Below, one piece after another: positions 8,031 through 17,053 of a stretch of 64,000 nucleotides of DNA; the first letter of the stretch is position 1; each line of letters opens with the position of its first letter. Position numbers and translations under genes: made by a program. The DNA is taken from contig NZ_PEGF01000002.1 of assembly GCF_002742635.1 (NCBI RefSeq), positions 1,178,001 through 1,242,000 of the forward strand, in the 5' to 3' direction. Origin of the DNA: Caulobacter sp. X. GTDB lineage: Bacteria; Pseudomonadota; Alphaproteobacteria; Caulobacterales; Caulobacteraceae. The notes under the pieces are model-generated. The model did not search any database. It saw only the letters and a list, made by a program, of their open reading frames with translations, and had not been told where the DNA came from.

Positions 8031-9142
8031 TGTTGTACTTCCTGTATGAATGGCTGGCGCGCTCGCAAGAGCATGTGCCGATGCTCAACCTGTTGAAGTA
8101 CCTGACCTTCCGGTCCGGCATGGCCATGCTGACGGCCTATATCGTCGCGGTGGCCATGGGCTCGCGCTTCATCCGCTGGATGAAGACCAAGCAGGGCAAG
8201 GGCCAGCCGATCCGCACCGACGGCATCGCCCGCCACGTCACCGAGAAGGCCGGCACGCCCACCATGGGCGGCTTCATGATCCTGGCCGGCTTGTTCGTCG
8301 GCGCCCTGCTGTGGGCCGACCTGCGCAACGTCCATGTCTGGGTCGTGCTGCTGGTCACCGGCAGCTATGGCGTGCTCGGCTTCATGGATGACTACGCCAA
8401 GGTCACCAAGCAGACCACCGCCGGTCTCTCCAGTGTCCAGAAGCTGATCGCCCAGTTCATCGTCGCGATCGCGGCCACCGTGATCCTGATCCTGTTCGCG
8501 CCCAAGTCGCCGATGACGCCGGGCATGGAGACCAGCCTGATCTTCCCGATCTTCAAGGCGCTGGTGATCAATCTGGGCTGGTTCTACGTGGTGTTCGCCG
8601 CGATCACGATCGCCGGCTTCTCCAATGCGGTGAACCTGACCGACGGCCTGGACGGCTTGGCCATCGTGCCGGTGATGTTCGCCGCCTCGACCTTCGGCCT
8701 GATCGCCTACCTCGTGGGCAACTACAAGTTCGCCGACTATCTGAACCTGCACTTCGCGCCGGGCGTCGGCGAGCTGGCGGTGCTGTGCGGCGCCATCATC
8801 GGCGGCGGCATGGGCTTCCTCTGGTACAACGCGCCGCCGGCCAAGATCTTCATGGGCGACACGGGCTCGCTGGCCCTGGGCGGCGCCCTGGGCGCGATCG
8901 CCGTCTGCGCCAAGCACGAGCTGGTCCTGGGCATCGTCGGCGGTCTGTTCGTGGCCGAGGCGCTCTCCGTCATGATCCAGGTCGCCTACTTCAAGAAGAC
9001 CGGCAAGCGGGTCTTCCTGATGGCGCCGATCCACCACCACTTCGAGAAGCTGGGCTGGCCGGAGTCCACCGTCGTGATCCGCTTCTGGATCGTGTCGATG
9101 ATCCTGGCCTTCGTCGGCCTCGCCACCCTGAAGCTGCGGTAG
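8030..9142 (+). CDS. mraY: Phospho-MurNAc-pentapeptide translocase MraY
   Basis: MraY transfers phospho-MurNAc-pentapeptide to undecaprenyl phosphate at the inner membrane, giving lipid I. The 370-residue polytopic protein carries the conserved GTPTMGG, the Mg-binding [36 protein letters not shown], and the C-terminal histidine motif [14 protein letters not shown]. The start shares one base with the murF stop (TGATG). About ten hydrophobic segments are visible, as expected. Confidence 0.97.
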   Translation: MLYFLYEWLARSQEHVPMLNLLKYLTFRSGMAMLTAYIVAVAMGSRFIRWMKTKQGKGQPIRTDGIARHVTEKAGTPTMGGFMILAGLFVGALLWADLRNVHVWVVLLVTGSYGVLGFMDDYAKVTKQTTAGLSSVQKLIAQFIVAIAATVILILFAPKSPMTPGMETSLIFPIFKALVINLGWFYVVFAAITIAGFSNAVNLTDGLDGLAIVPVMFAASTFGLIAYLVGNYKFADYLNLHFAPGVGELAVLCGAIIGGGMGFLWYNAPPAKIFMGDTGSLALGGALGAIAVCAKHELVLGIVGGLFVAEALSVMIQVAYFKKTGKRVFLMAPIHHHFEKLGWPESTVVIRFWIVSMILAFVGLATLKLR

Positions 9143-9156
9143 GGGAGGCGAGCGCG

Positions 9157-10569
9157 ATGATCCCGGTCCGTGGTTTCGAAGGCAAGACCGTCGCGGTGTT
9201 CGGCCTGGGCCGCACCGGGCTTACGGCGGCGCGCGCCTTGATCGCGGGCGGGGCGAAGGTCGCCCTCTGGGATGAGAAGGTCGCCAGCCGCGAGGCGGCG
9301 GCCGCCGAGGGCTTCCCGGTCGTCGATCTGGAAGCCGCCGACTGGCGCCAGTTCGACGCGCTGATGCTGTCGCCGGGCGTGCCGCTGACCCACCCCAAGC
9401 CGCATTGGACCGTGCAGAAAGCCAAGGCCGCCGGCGTCGAGATCCTGGGCGACATCGAGCTTTTCGCCCGCACGGTCGCCGCCGCGCCGGTCCACAAGCG
9501 CCCGAAGATCATCGCCATCACCGGCACCAACGGCAAGTCGACGACCACCGCCCTGATCGGCCACCTGTGCGCCTCGGCCGGCCGCGACACGCGGATCGGC
9601 GGCAATATCGGCCAGGGCGTCCTGGGTCTCGAAGACATGCACGGCGGCGCGGTCTATGTGCTGGAGCTGTCGTCCTACCAGCTGGACCTGACCTCCAGCC
9701 TGCACCCGGACGCCGTGGTGCTGCTGAACATCTCGCCCGACCATCTGGACCGCCATGGCGGCATGGACGGCTACATCGCCGCCAAGCGCCGGATCTTCCT
9801 GAACCAGGGCAAGGGCGACACCGCGATCATCGGCGTGGACGATCCCTGGTGCCAGCAGATCTGCACCGAGATCACCGCCGCCAACCGCCGCACCATCTGG
9901 CCGATCAGCTCGGGCAAGGCCATGGGCCGGGGCGTCTACGCGCTGCAGGGCGTGCTCTATGACGCGACCGGAGAGCGCGTGGTCGAGGTCGCCGATCTCC
10001 TGCGCGCCCGCAGCCTGCCGGGCCGCCACAACTGGCAGAACGCCGCCGCCGCCTACGCCGCCGCGCGGGCGATCGGCATCCCGATGCAGGAGGCCGTCGA
10101 CGGCCTGATGACCTTCCCGGGCCTGGCGCACCGGATGGAGACGGTCGGCAAGATCGGCAAGGTCCGCTTCGTCAACGACAGCAAGGCCACCAACGCCGAC
10201 GCCGCCCGCCAGGCGATGTCCAGCTATCCGAAGTTCTACTGGATCGCCGGCGGCGTCGCGAAGGCGGGCGGCATCGACGACCTGAAGGACCTCTTCCCGC
10301 GCGTCGCCAAGGCCTATCTGATCGGCGAGGCGGCCGAGCCGTTCTCGTGGACCCTGGCCGGCAAGGCCGAGGTCGCCATGAGCGGGACCTTGGAGCGCGC
10401 CGTCCAGCAGGCCTATGCCGACGCCGCGGCCAGCGACGAGGAGGCCATCGTCCTGCTCTCGCCGGCCTGCGCCTCCTTCGACCAGTTCAGCGACTTCGAG
10501 CAGCGGGGCGAGGCGTTCCGGGCCGCCGTCAACGGCCTGGTGGCCGGCGGCAAGGCCGCCGTGGCCTAG
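9157..10569 (+). CDS. murD: UDP-MurNAc-L-alanine:D-glutamate ligase MurD
   Basis: MurD adds D-glutamate to UDP-MurNAc-L-Ala. The 470-residue product begins with a Rossmann-like VAVFGLGRTGLTAARAL, then has the ATP loop ITGTNGKSTTTALIG, LELSSYQLD and NISPDHLDRHGGMDGY. The C-terminal domain has VNDSKATNADAARQA and LLSPACASFDQF. The ATG at 9157 was chosen because it has the strong ribosome site GGGGAGG at 9142-9148 and begins the conserved fold. It lies 14 bp after mraY and 6 bp before the ClC gene. Confidence 0.96.
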   Translation: MIPVRGFEGKTVAVFGLGRTGLTAARALIAGGAKVALWDEKVASREAAAAEGFPVVDLEAADWRQFDALMLSPGVPLTHPKPHWTVQKAKAAGVEILGDIELFARTVAAAPVHKRPKIIAITGTNGKSTTTALIGHLCASAGRDTRIGGNIGQGVLGLEDMHGGAVYVLELSSYQLDLTSSLHPDAVVLLNISPDHLDRHGGMDGYIAAKRRIFLNQGKGDTAIIGVDDPWCQQICTEITAANRRTIWPISSGKAMGRGVYALQGVLYDATGERVVEVADLLRARSLPGRHNWQNAAAAYAAARAIGIPMQEAVDGLMTFPGLAHRMETVGKIGKVRFVNDSKATNADAARQAMSSYPKFYWIAGGVAKAGGIDDLKDLFPRVAKAYLIGEAAEPFSWTLAGKAEVAMSGTLERAVQQAYADAAASDEEAIVLLSPACASFDQFSDFEQRGEAFRAAVNGLVAGGKAAVA

Positions 10570-10575
10570 ACGCCC

Positions 10576-12429
10576 ATGACCGAGCCGGCGGAGACGACCA
10601 AGCCCGATCCCGCCGCCGAGTCCCGTCATTGGCGACAGGTGCTGCGCACCGCCCTGACCGAGCGCGCGGCCTTTCGCGACGCTCGCCGCCAGGCCTTGCC
10701 GTGGCTGGCCTGGCTGCGCCGCCGCACGCGCTCCTCCGAACTCTGGCTGATCGCCGTGGCGACGGTCGTGGGATCGACCGCCGGCGCTCTGGCGGTGCTG
10801 CTGGAGAAGATCGCGCACGGCGTCCAGGTCTGGCTGTTCGCCTTCGACCCGAACGAGCGCCTGTCCGCCCAGGCCATGATCGAACCCTGGCGCCTCTTGG
10901 CCATTCCGTTGGGCGGCCTGCTGCTGGGCCTGTTCACCGCCCTGGTGCTGCGTTTCCGCCCCAGCCCCGCCGTCGACCCCGTGGAGGCCAACGCCCTGCA
11001 CGGCGGGCGGCTGTCGGTCCGCGACAGCGCCTTCATCTGCGGCCAGACGCTGATCTCCAACGGCTGCGGCGCCTCGGTGGGCCTGGAAGCGGCCTACGCC
11101 CAGGCGGGCGGGGCGGTGGCTTCGTGGGTGGGGCAGAAGCTGAGCCTGCGCCGGGGCGACCTGCGCATCCTGGTCGGCGCCGGCGCCGGAGCGGCGATCG
11201 CGGCGGCGTTCGGCGCGCCGCTGACAGGCGCCTTCTACGCGTTCGAGATCGTCATCGGCGCCTACACTGTCGCCAACATCGCCCCCGTGGCCGCCGCCGC
11301 CCTGGCGGGCGTGCTGGTGGCCAAGACCCTGGGCTCGACGCCCTATCTGATCAAGACGTCGGTCGTCGCCATCTCGTCCTGGACCGACTACCTGCTCTAC
11401 GGCCTGCTGGGCCTGGTGGCGGCCCTGTTCGGCGTCGCCTTGATGCGGGCCGTGGCGGTCGCCGACCGCTGGGTCGCCAAGGCCGCGCCGCCCCGCTGGG
11501 CCCGCCCCGCGATCGGCGGCCTGGCGCTCGCGGCCATGGCGATGGTCACGCCCCAGACCCTGTCCGGCGGCCACGGCGCGCTGCACCTGGATCTCAACGG
11601 CGACCTGCCGCTGAAGATGATCCTGATCCTGATCCTGATGAAGTCGGTGGCCTCGATCATCTCGCTGAGCTTTGGCTTCCGGGGCGGCCTGTTCTTCGCG
11701 GCCCTGTTCCTGGGCGCGCTGATGGGCCAGTCGTTCTCGGACGCGGTGGACCTGGTCATCGGAGCGGGGCGACTTGACCCGATCGCCGCCTCGCTGGTCG
11801 GCATGGGCGCCCTGGGCGTGGCCATTGTCGGCGGGCCCTTCACCATGTCGTTCCTGGTGCTGGAGGCGACCGGCGACTTCACCATCACGGCCGCGACCCT
11901 GGCCGCCTCGCTGATCGCCAGCGCCGTGGTCCGCGAGACCTTCGGCTATTCGTTCTCGACCTGGCGCCTGCACCTGCGCGGCGAGACCATCCGCAGCGCC
12001 CACGATGTGTCGTGGATGAGAAACCTGACCGCCGGCCGGATGATGCGTCGCGACGTGAAGACCATCCCCGCCGCCACCACCCTGGCCGAGTTCCGCCGCC
12101 GCTTCCCGCTGGGCTCGACCAAGCGGGCGGTGCTGACCGGCGAGACCGGCCGCTATGCCGGGATCGTCGCCACCGCCGCCGTCTACGCCCAGCCGCCCGA
12201 GAGCGAAGCGCCGCTCGCCTCGCTGGCCGCCAACGCCGATGTGGCCCTGACGCCGGAGCTGTCGATCAAGGCGATCATGACCGCCTTCGACGAGACCGGC
12301 GCGGACGAACTGGCCGTGGTCGATGAAGGCGGCGAGGTCATCGGCCTGATCACCGAAGCCCACGTGACGCGGCGCTACGCCGAAGAGCTCGAGAAGGCGC
12401 GGCGGGAGCTGACGGGGGATACGGGGTGA
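10576..12429 (+). CDS. ClC-family chloride channel/antiporter with C-terminal CBS domains
   Basis: This 617-residue membrane protein has about ten hydrophobic segments of the voltage-gated chloride channel family and a cytoplasmic C-terminus (about 475-610) resembling a CBS pair (VKTIPAATTLAEFRRRF; DELAVVDEGGEVIGLI). The ion-path motifs diverge from classical ClC. The usual GREGP is replaced by GASVGLEAAYAQ, which keeps a glutamate, and the later G-x-F-x-P motif reads RGGLFFAALFLG. It therefore belongs to a divergent subfamily, and its ion (chloride, fluoride or other) cannot be told from sequence. It follows murD by six bases, so it probably shares the dcw transcript, and it ends two bases from the convergent kinase gene. 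Confidence 0.85.
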   Translation: MTEPAETTKPDPAAESRHWRQVLRTALTERAAFRDARRQALPWLAWLRRRTRSSELWLIAVATVVGSTAGALAVLLEKIAHGVQVWLFAFDPNERLSAQAMIEPWRLLAIPLGGLLLGLFTALVLRFRPSPAVDPVEANALHGGRLSVRDSAFICGQTLISNGCGASVGLEAAYAQAGGAVASWVGQKLSLRRGDLRILVGAGAGAAIAAAFGAPLTGAFYAFEIVIGAYTVANIAPVAAAALAGVLVAKTLGSTPYLIKTSVVAISSWTDYLLYGLLGLVAALFGVALMRAVAVADRWVAKAAPPRWARPAIGGLALAAMAMVTPQTLSGGHGALHLDLNGDLPLKMILILILMKSVASIISLSFGFRGGLFFAALFLGALMGQSFSDAVDLVIGAGRLDPIAASLVGMGALGVAIVGGPFTMSFLVLEATGDFTITAATLAASLIASAVVRETFGYSFSTWRLHLRGETIRSAHDVSWMRNLTAGRMMRRDVKTIPAATTLAEFRRRFPLGSTKRAVLTGETGRYAGIVATAAVYAQPPESEAPLASLAANADVALTPELSIKAIMTAFDETGADELAVVDEGGEVIGLITEAHVTRRYAEELEKARRELTGDTG

Positions 12430-12431
12430 TC

Positions 12432-13448
12432 TCACCCCAGCGGCATGAACGCATCCGCCTTGTCCAGCGCCGACAGCGGGGCGTCGATGGCGCAGCGCAG
12501 GCCTTCGGCGCGGTAGTTCACCGACACGGTTCCGGCCAGTTCGCCGGGGAGGGCCGCCTCGATGATGCGCGCGCCAAAGCCCCGTCGCTCGGGCGGGCGG
12601 ACGGGCGGGCCGCCGCTCTCGCGCCATTCGATGTGCAGGCGATCTTCCGGCTCGATCGTCCAGGCGACGTTCACGTGGCCCGTCGGGGTCGATAGAGCCC
12701 CGTACTTCAGCGCGTTGATCGCCAGTTCGTGGAAGGCCAGGGCCATGACCACGGCCGTCTTGGGCGAGACCTTCAGGTCGGGGCCCGTGACGGTCAATTG
12801 GCCGGGGTTCGAGCGATAGGGGATCACCGAGCCGTCGACGATCTGGCGCAGGCTGGCGGCGGACCAGTTCTGATCGGTCAGCACGTTGTGGGTGGCGGCG
12901 ATCGCCATCAGCCGGCCTTCCAGCGCGTCGCGCACGGCGGTGTCGACGCCGGCGTTGCGCAGGGACTGCTTGGTGATCGACTGGATCGTGGCCAGGGTGT
13001 TCTTCACCCGGTGGTTCAGCTCGTTGACCAGCAGTTGGCGGTGGCTCTCGGCCAGGCGCGCGCCGGTCACGTCGCGCGAGGTTGCCAGGACCCGGACGAC
13101 CTTGCCCTCGACGACGATGGGCGAGACCGTGGTGTCCCACCAGCGCGGCGCGCCCTTCACGGTCGGGTTGAAGGCCTGGAACGAGACCGCTCGGCCGGCC
13201 AGGGCCGAACGCAGGGCGTCCTCGACGGTCTGGCGGCTCTCGGGGGGCCACATGTCCGGCCAATAGCGGTTGCGGTTGCGCCCCTCGAAATCCTCGATCT
13301 CGAGCAGCTGTTTGCCGCGGGCGTTCATGTATTCCACATGACCCTCGGCGCTGATCACGCGGATGCAGTCCTGGCTGGCCTCAATGACGCTTAGGAAGTA
13401 AGCGCCCGCGCCCTCGAGGATTGTCTCGTCAGATCCGCCGTCGGCCAC
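12432..13448 (-). CDS. PAS-HWE family sensor histidine kinase
   Basis: This soluble 338-residue kinase has a PAS sensor (about residues 15-135: SVIEASQDCIRVISAEGHVE, then VRVLATSRDVTGARLAE) and an HWE-type kinase core. The phospho-acceptor is in NELNHRVKNTLATIQ near residue 146. The N-box reads HELAINALKYGALS, and the WRE motif (HIEWRESGGP) and GFGARIIE follow. HWE kinases are common in Alphaproteobacteria and often act in light, stress or general stress-response signalling. No response regulator is adjacent, so it is an orphan. The GTG start has an upstream GGGAG. It runs antisense to the dcw genes around it. Confidence 0.88.
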   Translation of the reverse strand: MADGGSDETILEGAGAYFLSVIEASQDCIRVISAEGHVEYMNARGKQLLEIEDFEGRNRNRYWPDMWPPESRQTVEDALRSALAGRAVSFQAFNPTVKGAPRWWDTTVSPIVVEGKVVRVLATSRDVTGARLAESHRQLLVNELNHRVKNTLATIQSITKQSLRNAGVDTAVRDALEGRLMAIAATHNVLTDQNWSAASLRQIVDGSVIPYRSNPGQLTVTGPDLKVSPKTAVVMALAFHELAINALKYGALSTPTGHVNVAWTIEPEDRLHIEWRESGGPPVRPPERRGFGARIIEAALPGELAGTVSVNYRAEGLRCAIDAPLSALDKADAFMPLG

Positions 13449-13541
13449 AAATCGCTCCCGCTATGAGAGCATGATTACCTTCCCGTGTGGGAATTCAAGC
13501 GAAGCCTTGCCCGGATGTTCGCCAGAGCAAGGCTCCACCGT

Positions 13542-13673
13542 CTAGGCGTCGCTGTTGGAGGCGTCTTCGTCATTGGCCGGCGGTCGCTTGGCGGCGGCTT
13601 TTTCGGCCGCCTTGGCGGCTTTCTGACGCTCGCGCTCCTTGCGCTCGAAATCGTAGTTCGGTTTGCGAGCCAT
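13542..13673 (-). CDS. Small charged protein, 43 residues
   Basis: A short frame encodes 43 residues starting MARKPNYDFERKERERQK, then an Ala/Lys helix and an acidic end (NDEDASNSDA). Similar small MARKPNY-type proteins are, from general familiarity, common in alphaproteobacterial genomes, but no function is known to me. It starts three bases after the stop of the DUF6481-like gene, so the two probably form an operon. The composition predicts one charged helix with no membrane segment. Confidence 0.7.
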   Translation of the reverse strand: MARKPNYDFERKERERQKAAKAAEKAAAKRPPANDEDASNSDA

Positions 13674-13676
13674 GGA

Positions 13677-14033
13677 TCACCGCGCCTTGCGAGCGGCGTA
13701 GCGCGCGTCGCGCTTGGCCTTGGCTTCGGCGGCGGACAGCGCCTTGCGTTCCTTGCGCTCGCCGCGCTTGGCCGACAGGGCTTCCGCCGCGAGGGCGGCT
13801 TCGGCGTTGATCACGGCCTGGGCGGCGTCGGCGACCGACTGGCGGCGGGCGTCGCGGGCTTCGTTCCGCGCCTGCCGCACCTGGGCCAGTTCGGCCGCGC
13901 GCAGGGCGGCGCGTTCCTCGAAGCGCGGGTCTGTATTGGCGGGGCGCGGCTTGAACTTGGCCAGCAAAGCGGCCTTGGCGTCAGCGGCCGTCTTCTGTCG
14001 TTGCGAGTGGTCGATATCTTGCGATGAAAACAT
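13677..14033 (-). CDS. DUF6481-like lysine/alanine-rich helical protein
   Basis: The 118-residue product begins MFSSQDIDHSQRQKTAADAK and is almost wholly predicted helix, rich in Ala, Lys, Arg and Glu. The pattern AADAKAALLAKFKPRPANTDP followed by RQARNEARDARR resembles the DUF6481 family, whose role is unknown. A start 18 codons upstream is possible (14087), but the conserved part begins at 14033. It is followed at three bases by the 43-residue protein. The strongly basic C-terminus suggests binding to nucleic acid, which is speculative. Confidence 0.7.
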   Translation of the reverse strand: MFSSQDIDHSQRQKTAADAKAALLAKFKPRPANTDPRFEERAALRAAELAQVRQARNEARDARRQSVADAAQAVINAEAALAAEALSAKRGERKERKALSAAEAKAKRDARYAARKAR

Positions 14034-14262
14034 GAGGTCTTTCGTGAGAGCGAACGGAATTCGTTCGGCATTTCGGGGCGCGAGCATGAAAAAGCGCGCC
14101 GCACGTTCGAGAAATCTAACAGATAATCGCCGCGCGAGCTAATCAATTAGGCGCCGAGATCGAATAGTTCGCTCAAAGGTGGCGGCGTTTTTCTGATTTA
14201 TATTTTGTGAAATGCTCTCCGAAGGGTGTAGGAAGTCGCCTCCGATTTCGAGGTTTTTATTG

Positions 14263-14538
14263 ATGGCGTTCAACAAGATCCCCAAGACGCCGCGCACGGG
14301 GCAGGGCGCGCTGGGATTGGCGGGCGAGGAGCAAGCGGTGGCCTTCTCGGTCCTGTTCGCCGACGGCCAGAGCGCCAAGAAGGGCGGCAAGGGCAGCATC
14401 GTCGCCGAGGCGGAGATCTTGAGGCGCGCGTTTCGGGCCGGCGAATGCCGACTGACCCTGGATGACGGCGTCGTGCTGCGGGTGGCGGTGATCGCTCACA
14501 CCGAAGGCGGCGATACGGCCTATTTCGAGTTGCGCTGA
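14263..14538 (+). CDS. Hypothetical protein, 91 residues
   Basis: The product MAFNKIPKTPRTGQGALGLA... ends with a compact beta-rich stretch (ECRLTLDDGVVLRVAVIAHT). No signal peptide or membrane segment is visible and I do not recognise the family. The ATG at 14263 was chosen over 14212 because the upstream extension looks noncoding. It lies 99 bp upstream of ftsW on the same strand. Good third-position GC supports a real gene. Confidence 0.6.
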   Translation: MAFNKIPKTPRTGQGALGLAGEEQAVAFSVLFADGQSAKKGGKGSIVAEAEILRRAFRAGECRLTLDDGVVLRVAVIAHTEGGDTAYFELR

Positions 14539-14637
14539 AGCCGCGATGGGCGGAGTCTCCCGCCTATCCGCCGCTTTTCCACCGCATGACTCTGGTCAAG
14601 CAAGGTTTGATTAACCCTGCGATCCGACTCTCCGCCC

Positions 14638-15810
14638 ATGGCCTCCAACGCGACACACGCCTTCGCCCGCACCGACCGCACCGCGCTCGGCCTGTGGTGG
14701 TGGACGACGGACCGCTGGCTGCTGGGCGCGACCGCCATCCTGGCGACCCTGGGCATGCTGCTGTCGTTCGCCTCCAGTCCGGCGGCGGCTCAGCGCATCG
14801 GCATCGACGACCAGTTCCACTTCGCGATCCGCATGTGCTTCTTCGCCAGCGCCTCGTCGGTGCTGATGCTGGTCGTCTCGATGCTGTCGCCCAAGGGCAT
14901 CCGGCGGGCGGCCTTCTTCATCTATATCGGCGCGATCGCGATCATGATCGCCCTGCCGTTCATCGGTCACAACGCCAAGGGCGCGACCCGCTGGCTGCAG
15001 TTCGGCGGCTTCACCCTGCAGCCTTCGGAGTTCATGAAGCCGGCGCTGATCGTGCTGGTCTCGTGGATGTTCGCCGAGGGCCAGAAGGGCGAGGGGGTGC
15101 CGGGCGTCTCGATCGCCTTCCTGCTCTATTTCATCGCCGTGGCCCTGCTGCTGGTGCAGCCGGACGTCGGCCAGACCGTGCTGATCACCGTGGCGTTCGG
15201 CGCGGCCTTCTGGATGGCCGGCGTGCCGATCTCGTGGATCATGGGCCTGGGCGGCGTCGCGATCGCGGGCCTCTGCTCGACCTATTTCCTGTTCGACCAC
15301 GTGCACGCCCGCGTGCAGAAGTTCCTCAGCCCCGACCAGGCCGACACCCACCAGATCACCCGCGCCGCCGAGGCCATCCGCGCCGGCGGCCTGTTCGGCC
15401 GGGGGCCGGGCGAGGGGGTGATGAAGCGCCACGTGCCCGACTTGCACACCGACTTCATCTATTCGGTGGCGGCCGAGGAATATGGCCTGGTGTTCTCCTG
15501 GGCCCTGATCGCCCTGTTCGCCTTCGTCGTGGTGCGCGGCCTCTACAAGGCCATGAAGCTGAACGATCCCTTCGAACAGGTCGCGGCGGCCGGTCTTTTC
15601 GTGCTTTTGGGTCAGCAGGCCATCATCAATATCGCGGTGAACTTGAACATGATCCCGACCAAGGGCATGACGCTCCCGTTCATCAGTTACGGGGGCTCTT
15701 CGATGCTCGCGATGGGTTTGACGCTGGGCATGGCCCTGGCCTTGGTGCGAAAGCGTCCCGGCGCTTACGGCGTGACGGGCGAGCTCGCCCCTCAGGGCGC
15801 CTACGCCTGA
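14638..15810 (+). CDS. ftsW: Lipid II polymerase FtsW (SEDS family)
   Basis: FtsW is the SEDS glycosyltransferase that polymerises lipid II at the septum with FtsI. The 390-residue protein has ten or so membrane helices and the SEDS motifs GATRWLQFGGFTLQPSEFMK, LLVQPDVGQT (with the catalytic Asp), GGLFGRGPGEGVMK, HTDFIYSVAAEEYG and the C-terminal PFISYGGSSMLAMG. The start ATG at 14638 precedes a cytoplasmic N-terminus and the first helix. It opens a second dcw block and is followed one base later by murG. Confidence 0.96.
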   Translation: MASNATHAFARTDRTALGLWWWTTDRWLLGATAILATLGMLLSFASSPAAAQRIGIDDQFHFAIRMCFFASASSVLMLVVSMLSPKGIRRAAFFIYIGAIAIMIALPFIGHNAKGATRWLQFGGFTLQPSEFMKPALIVLVSWMFAEGQKGEGVPGVSIAFLLYFIAVALLLVQPDVGQTVLITVAFGAAFWMAGVPISWIMGLGGVAIAGLCSTYFLFDHVHARVQKFLSPDQADTHQITRAAEAIRAGGLFGRGPGEGVMKRHVPDLHTDFIYSVAAEEYGLVFSWALIALFAFVVVRGLYKAMKLNDPFEQVAAAGLFVLLGQQAIINIAVNLNMIPTKGMTLPFISYGGSSMLAMGLTLGMALALVRKRPGAYGVTGELAPQGAYA

Positions 15811-15811
15811 C

Positions 15812-16897
15812 ATGAACAAGCTTGCTGTCGTCGCCGCCGGAGGTACCGGCGGGCACCTGTTTCCCGCTCAAGCCCTGGCCGAGGCGCTCGCCGCCCGCGG
15901 CTGGCGCATCGTGCTGGCCACCGACGAGCGCGGCGCGCTCTATGCCGACAAGTTCCCGGCCCAGGAGCGCCTGGCCCTTTCGGCCGCCACCGCCAAGGCC
16001 AATGATCCTCTGGGCATGGTCAAGGCCGGCTTTGTCGTGCTGCAAGGCGTGCTCGAGGCGCGGGCGGCGTTCAAGCGTCTCGATCCGGCCGTGGTCGTGG
16101 GCTTCGGCGGCTATCCCGCCTTGCCGGCCCTGCTGGGCGCGCTGAGCCAGGGACGGCCCACCGTTATTCATGAACAGAACGCGGTGCTGGGTCGGGTTAA
16201 CCGCTTCCTGGCCCCGCGGGTCGACGAGGTCGCCTGCGCCTTCCCGACCCTGGAGATGGCCAAGCCCGCCGTGAAGGCCCGCGCCCACGTCGTCGGCAAC
16301 CCGGTCCGTCCGCCGGTTCGCGCGCTCTACGACGTTCCGTATATGCCGCCCGAGGTGCAGCTGCGCATCCTGGTCACGGGCGGCAGCCAGGGCGCGCGCC
16401 TGCTGTCCGAGCTGATCCCCGAGGCCGTGGCCAAGCTGCCCGAGGACCTGCGTTCGCGCCTGAAGGTCTTCCAGCAGGCCCGGCCCGAGAGCATGGAGCA
16501 GGCCCGCAAGACCTACCGCAACGCCATGGTCGATTGCGAAGTCGCGCCGTTCTTCCGCGACATGGCCGGCTATCTGCGCCAGTCGCATCTGGTGATCGGC
16601 CGCTCGGGCGCCTCGACCTGCACCGAGCTGGCCGTGGCCGGCCGGCCCTCGATCCTGGTGCCGCTGAAGATCGCCGCCGACGACCACCAGCGCTTCAACG
16701 CCAAGCTCCTGGAGGAGGCGGGCGGCGCGGCGGTGTGCCTGGAGGACGAGCTGACGGTCGACGCCATGGCCGGCGCGCTCAACGCCCTGCTCAAGGATCC
16801 CGAGCGCCTGGGCCGGATGGCGGCGGGCGCGCGCTCGGCCGCCAAGCCGGACGCGGCCGAGGCCCTGGCGGATCTGGTGGAAAAGGCGGCGCGCTAA
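15812..16897 (+). CDS. murG: UDP-GlcNAc:lipid I GlcNAc transferase MurG
   Basis: MurG converts lipid I to lipid II at the inner face of the membrane. The 361-residue GT28 protein has the N-terminal glycine loop AAGGTGGHLFPAQALAEAL, VVGFGGYPALPAL, HEQNAVLGRVNRFLA, the second glycine loop VTGGSQGAR and the donor-binding VIGRSGASTCTELAVAGRPS. It starts one base after the ftsW stop. All expected motifs are intact. Confidence 0.96.
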   Translation: MNKLAVVAAGGTGGHLFPAQALAEALAARGWRIVLATDERGALYADKFPAQERLALSAATAKANDPLGMVKAGFVVLQGVLEARAAFKRLDPAVVVGFGGYPALPALLGALSQGRPTVIHEQNAVLGRVNRFLAPRVDEVACAFPTLEMAKPAVKARAHVVGNPVRPPVRALYDVPYMPPEVQLRILVTGGSQGARLLSELIPEAVAKLPEDLRSRLKVFQQARPESMEQARKTYRNAMVDCEVAPFFRDMAGYLRQSHLVIGRSGASTCTELAVAGRPSILVPLKIAADDHQRFNAKLLEEAGGAAVCLEDELTVDAMAGALNALLKDPERLGRMAAGARSAAKPDAAEALADLVEKAAR

Positions 16898-17053
16898 ACG
16901 CCCGGTCCGGCGGCGCGCGGCTTAAGCTTAACGTCCGCGCGCCATTCACCATATTCGCGAACAATTAACCGCGATGCTTGGCCGTTCATTAGCTCTTCTC
17001 TGCGACAAACCGCACATCAGTTTGGTTCGCCGCACACAAGGGATGGGCGTCTT

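Noticed and set aside
8986..13263. A 1425-codon open frame on the minus strand across mraY, murD and the ClC gene
   Set aside because: It is antisense to well-identified genes, is highly Arg/Gly/His-rich and has no domain. High GC makes such open frames common.
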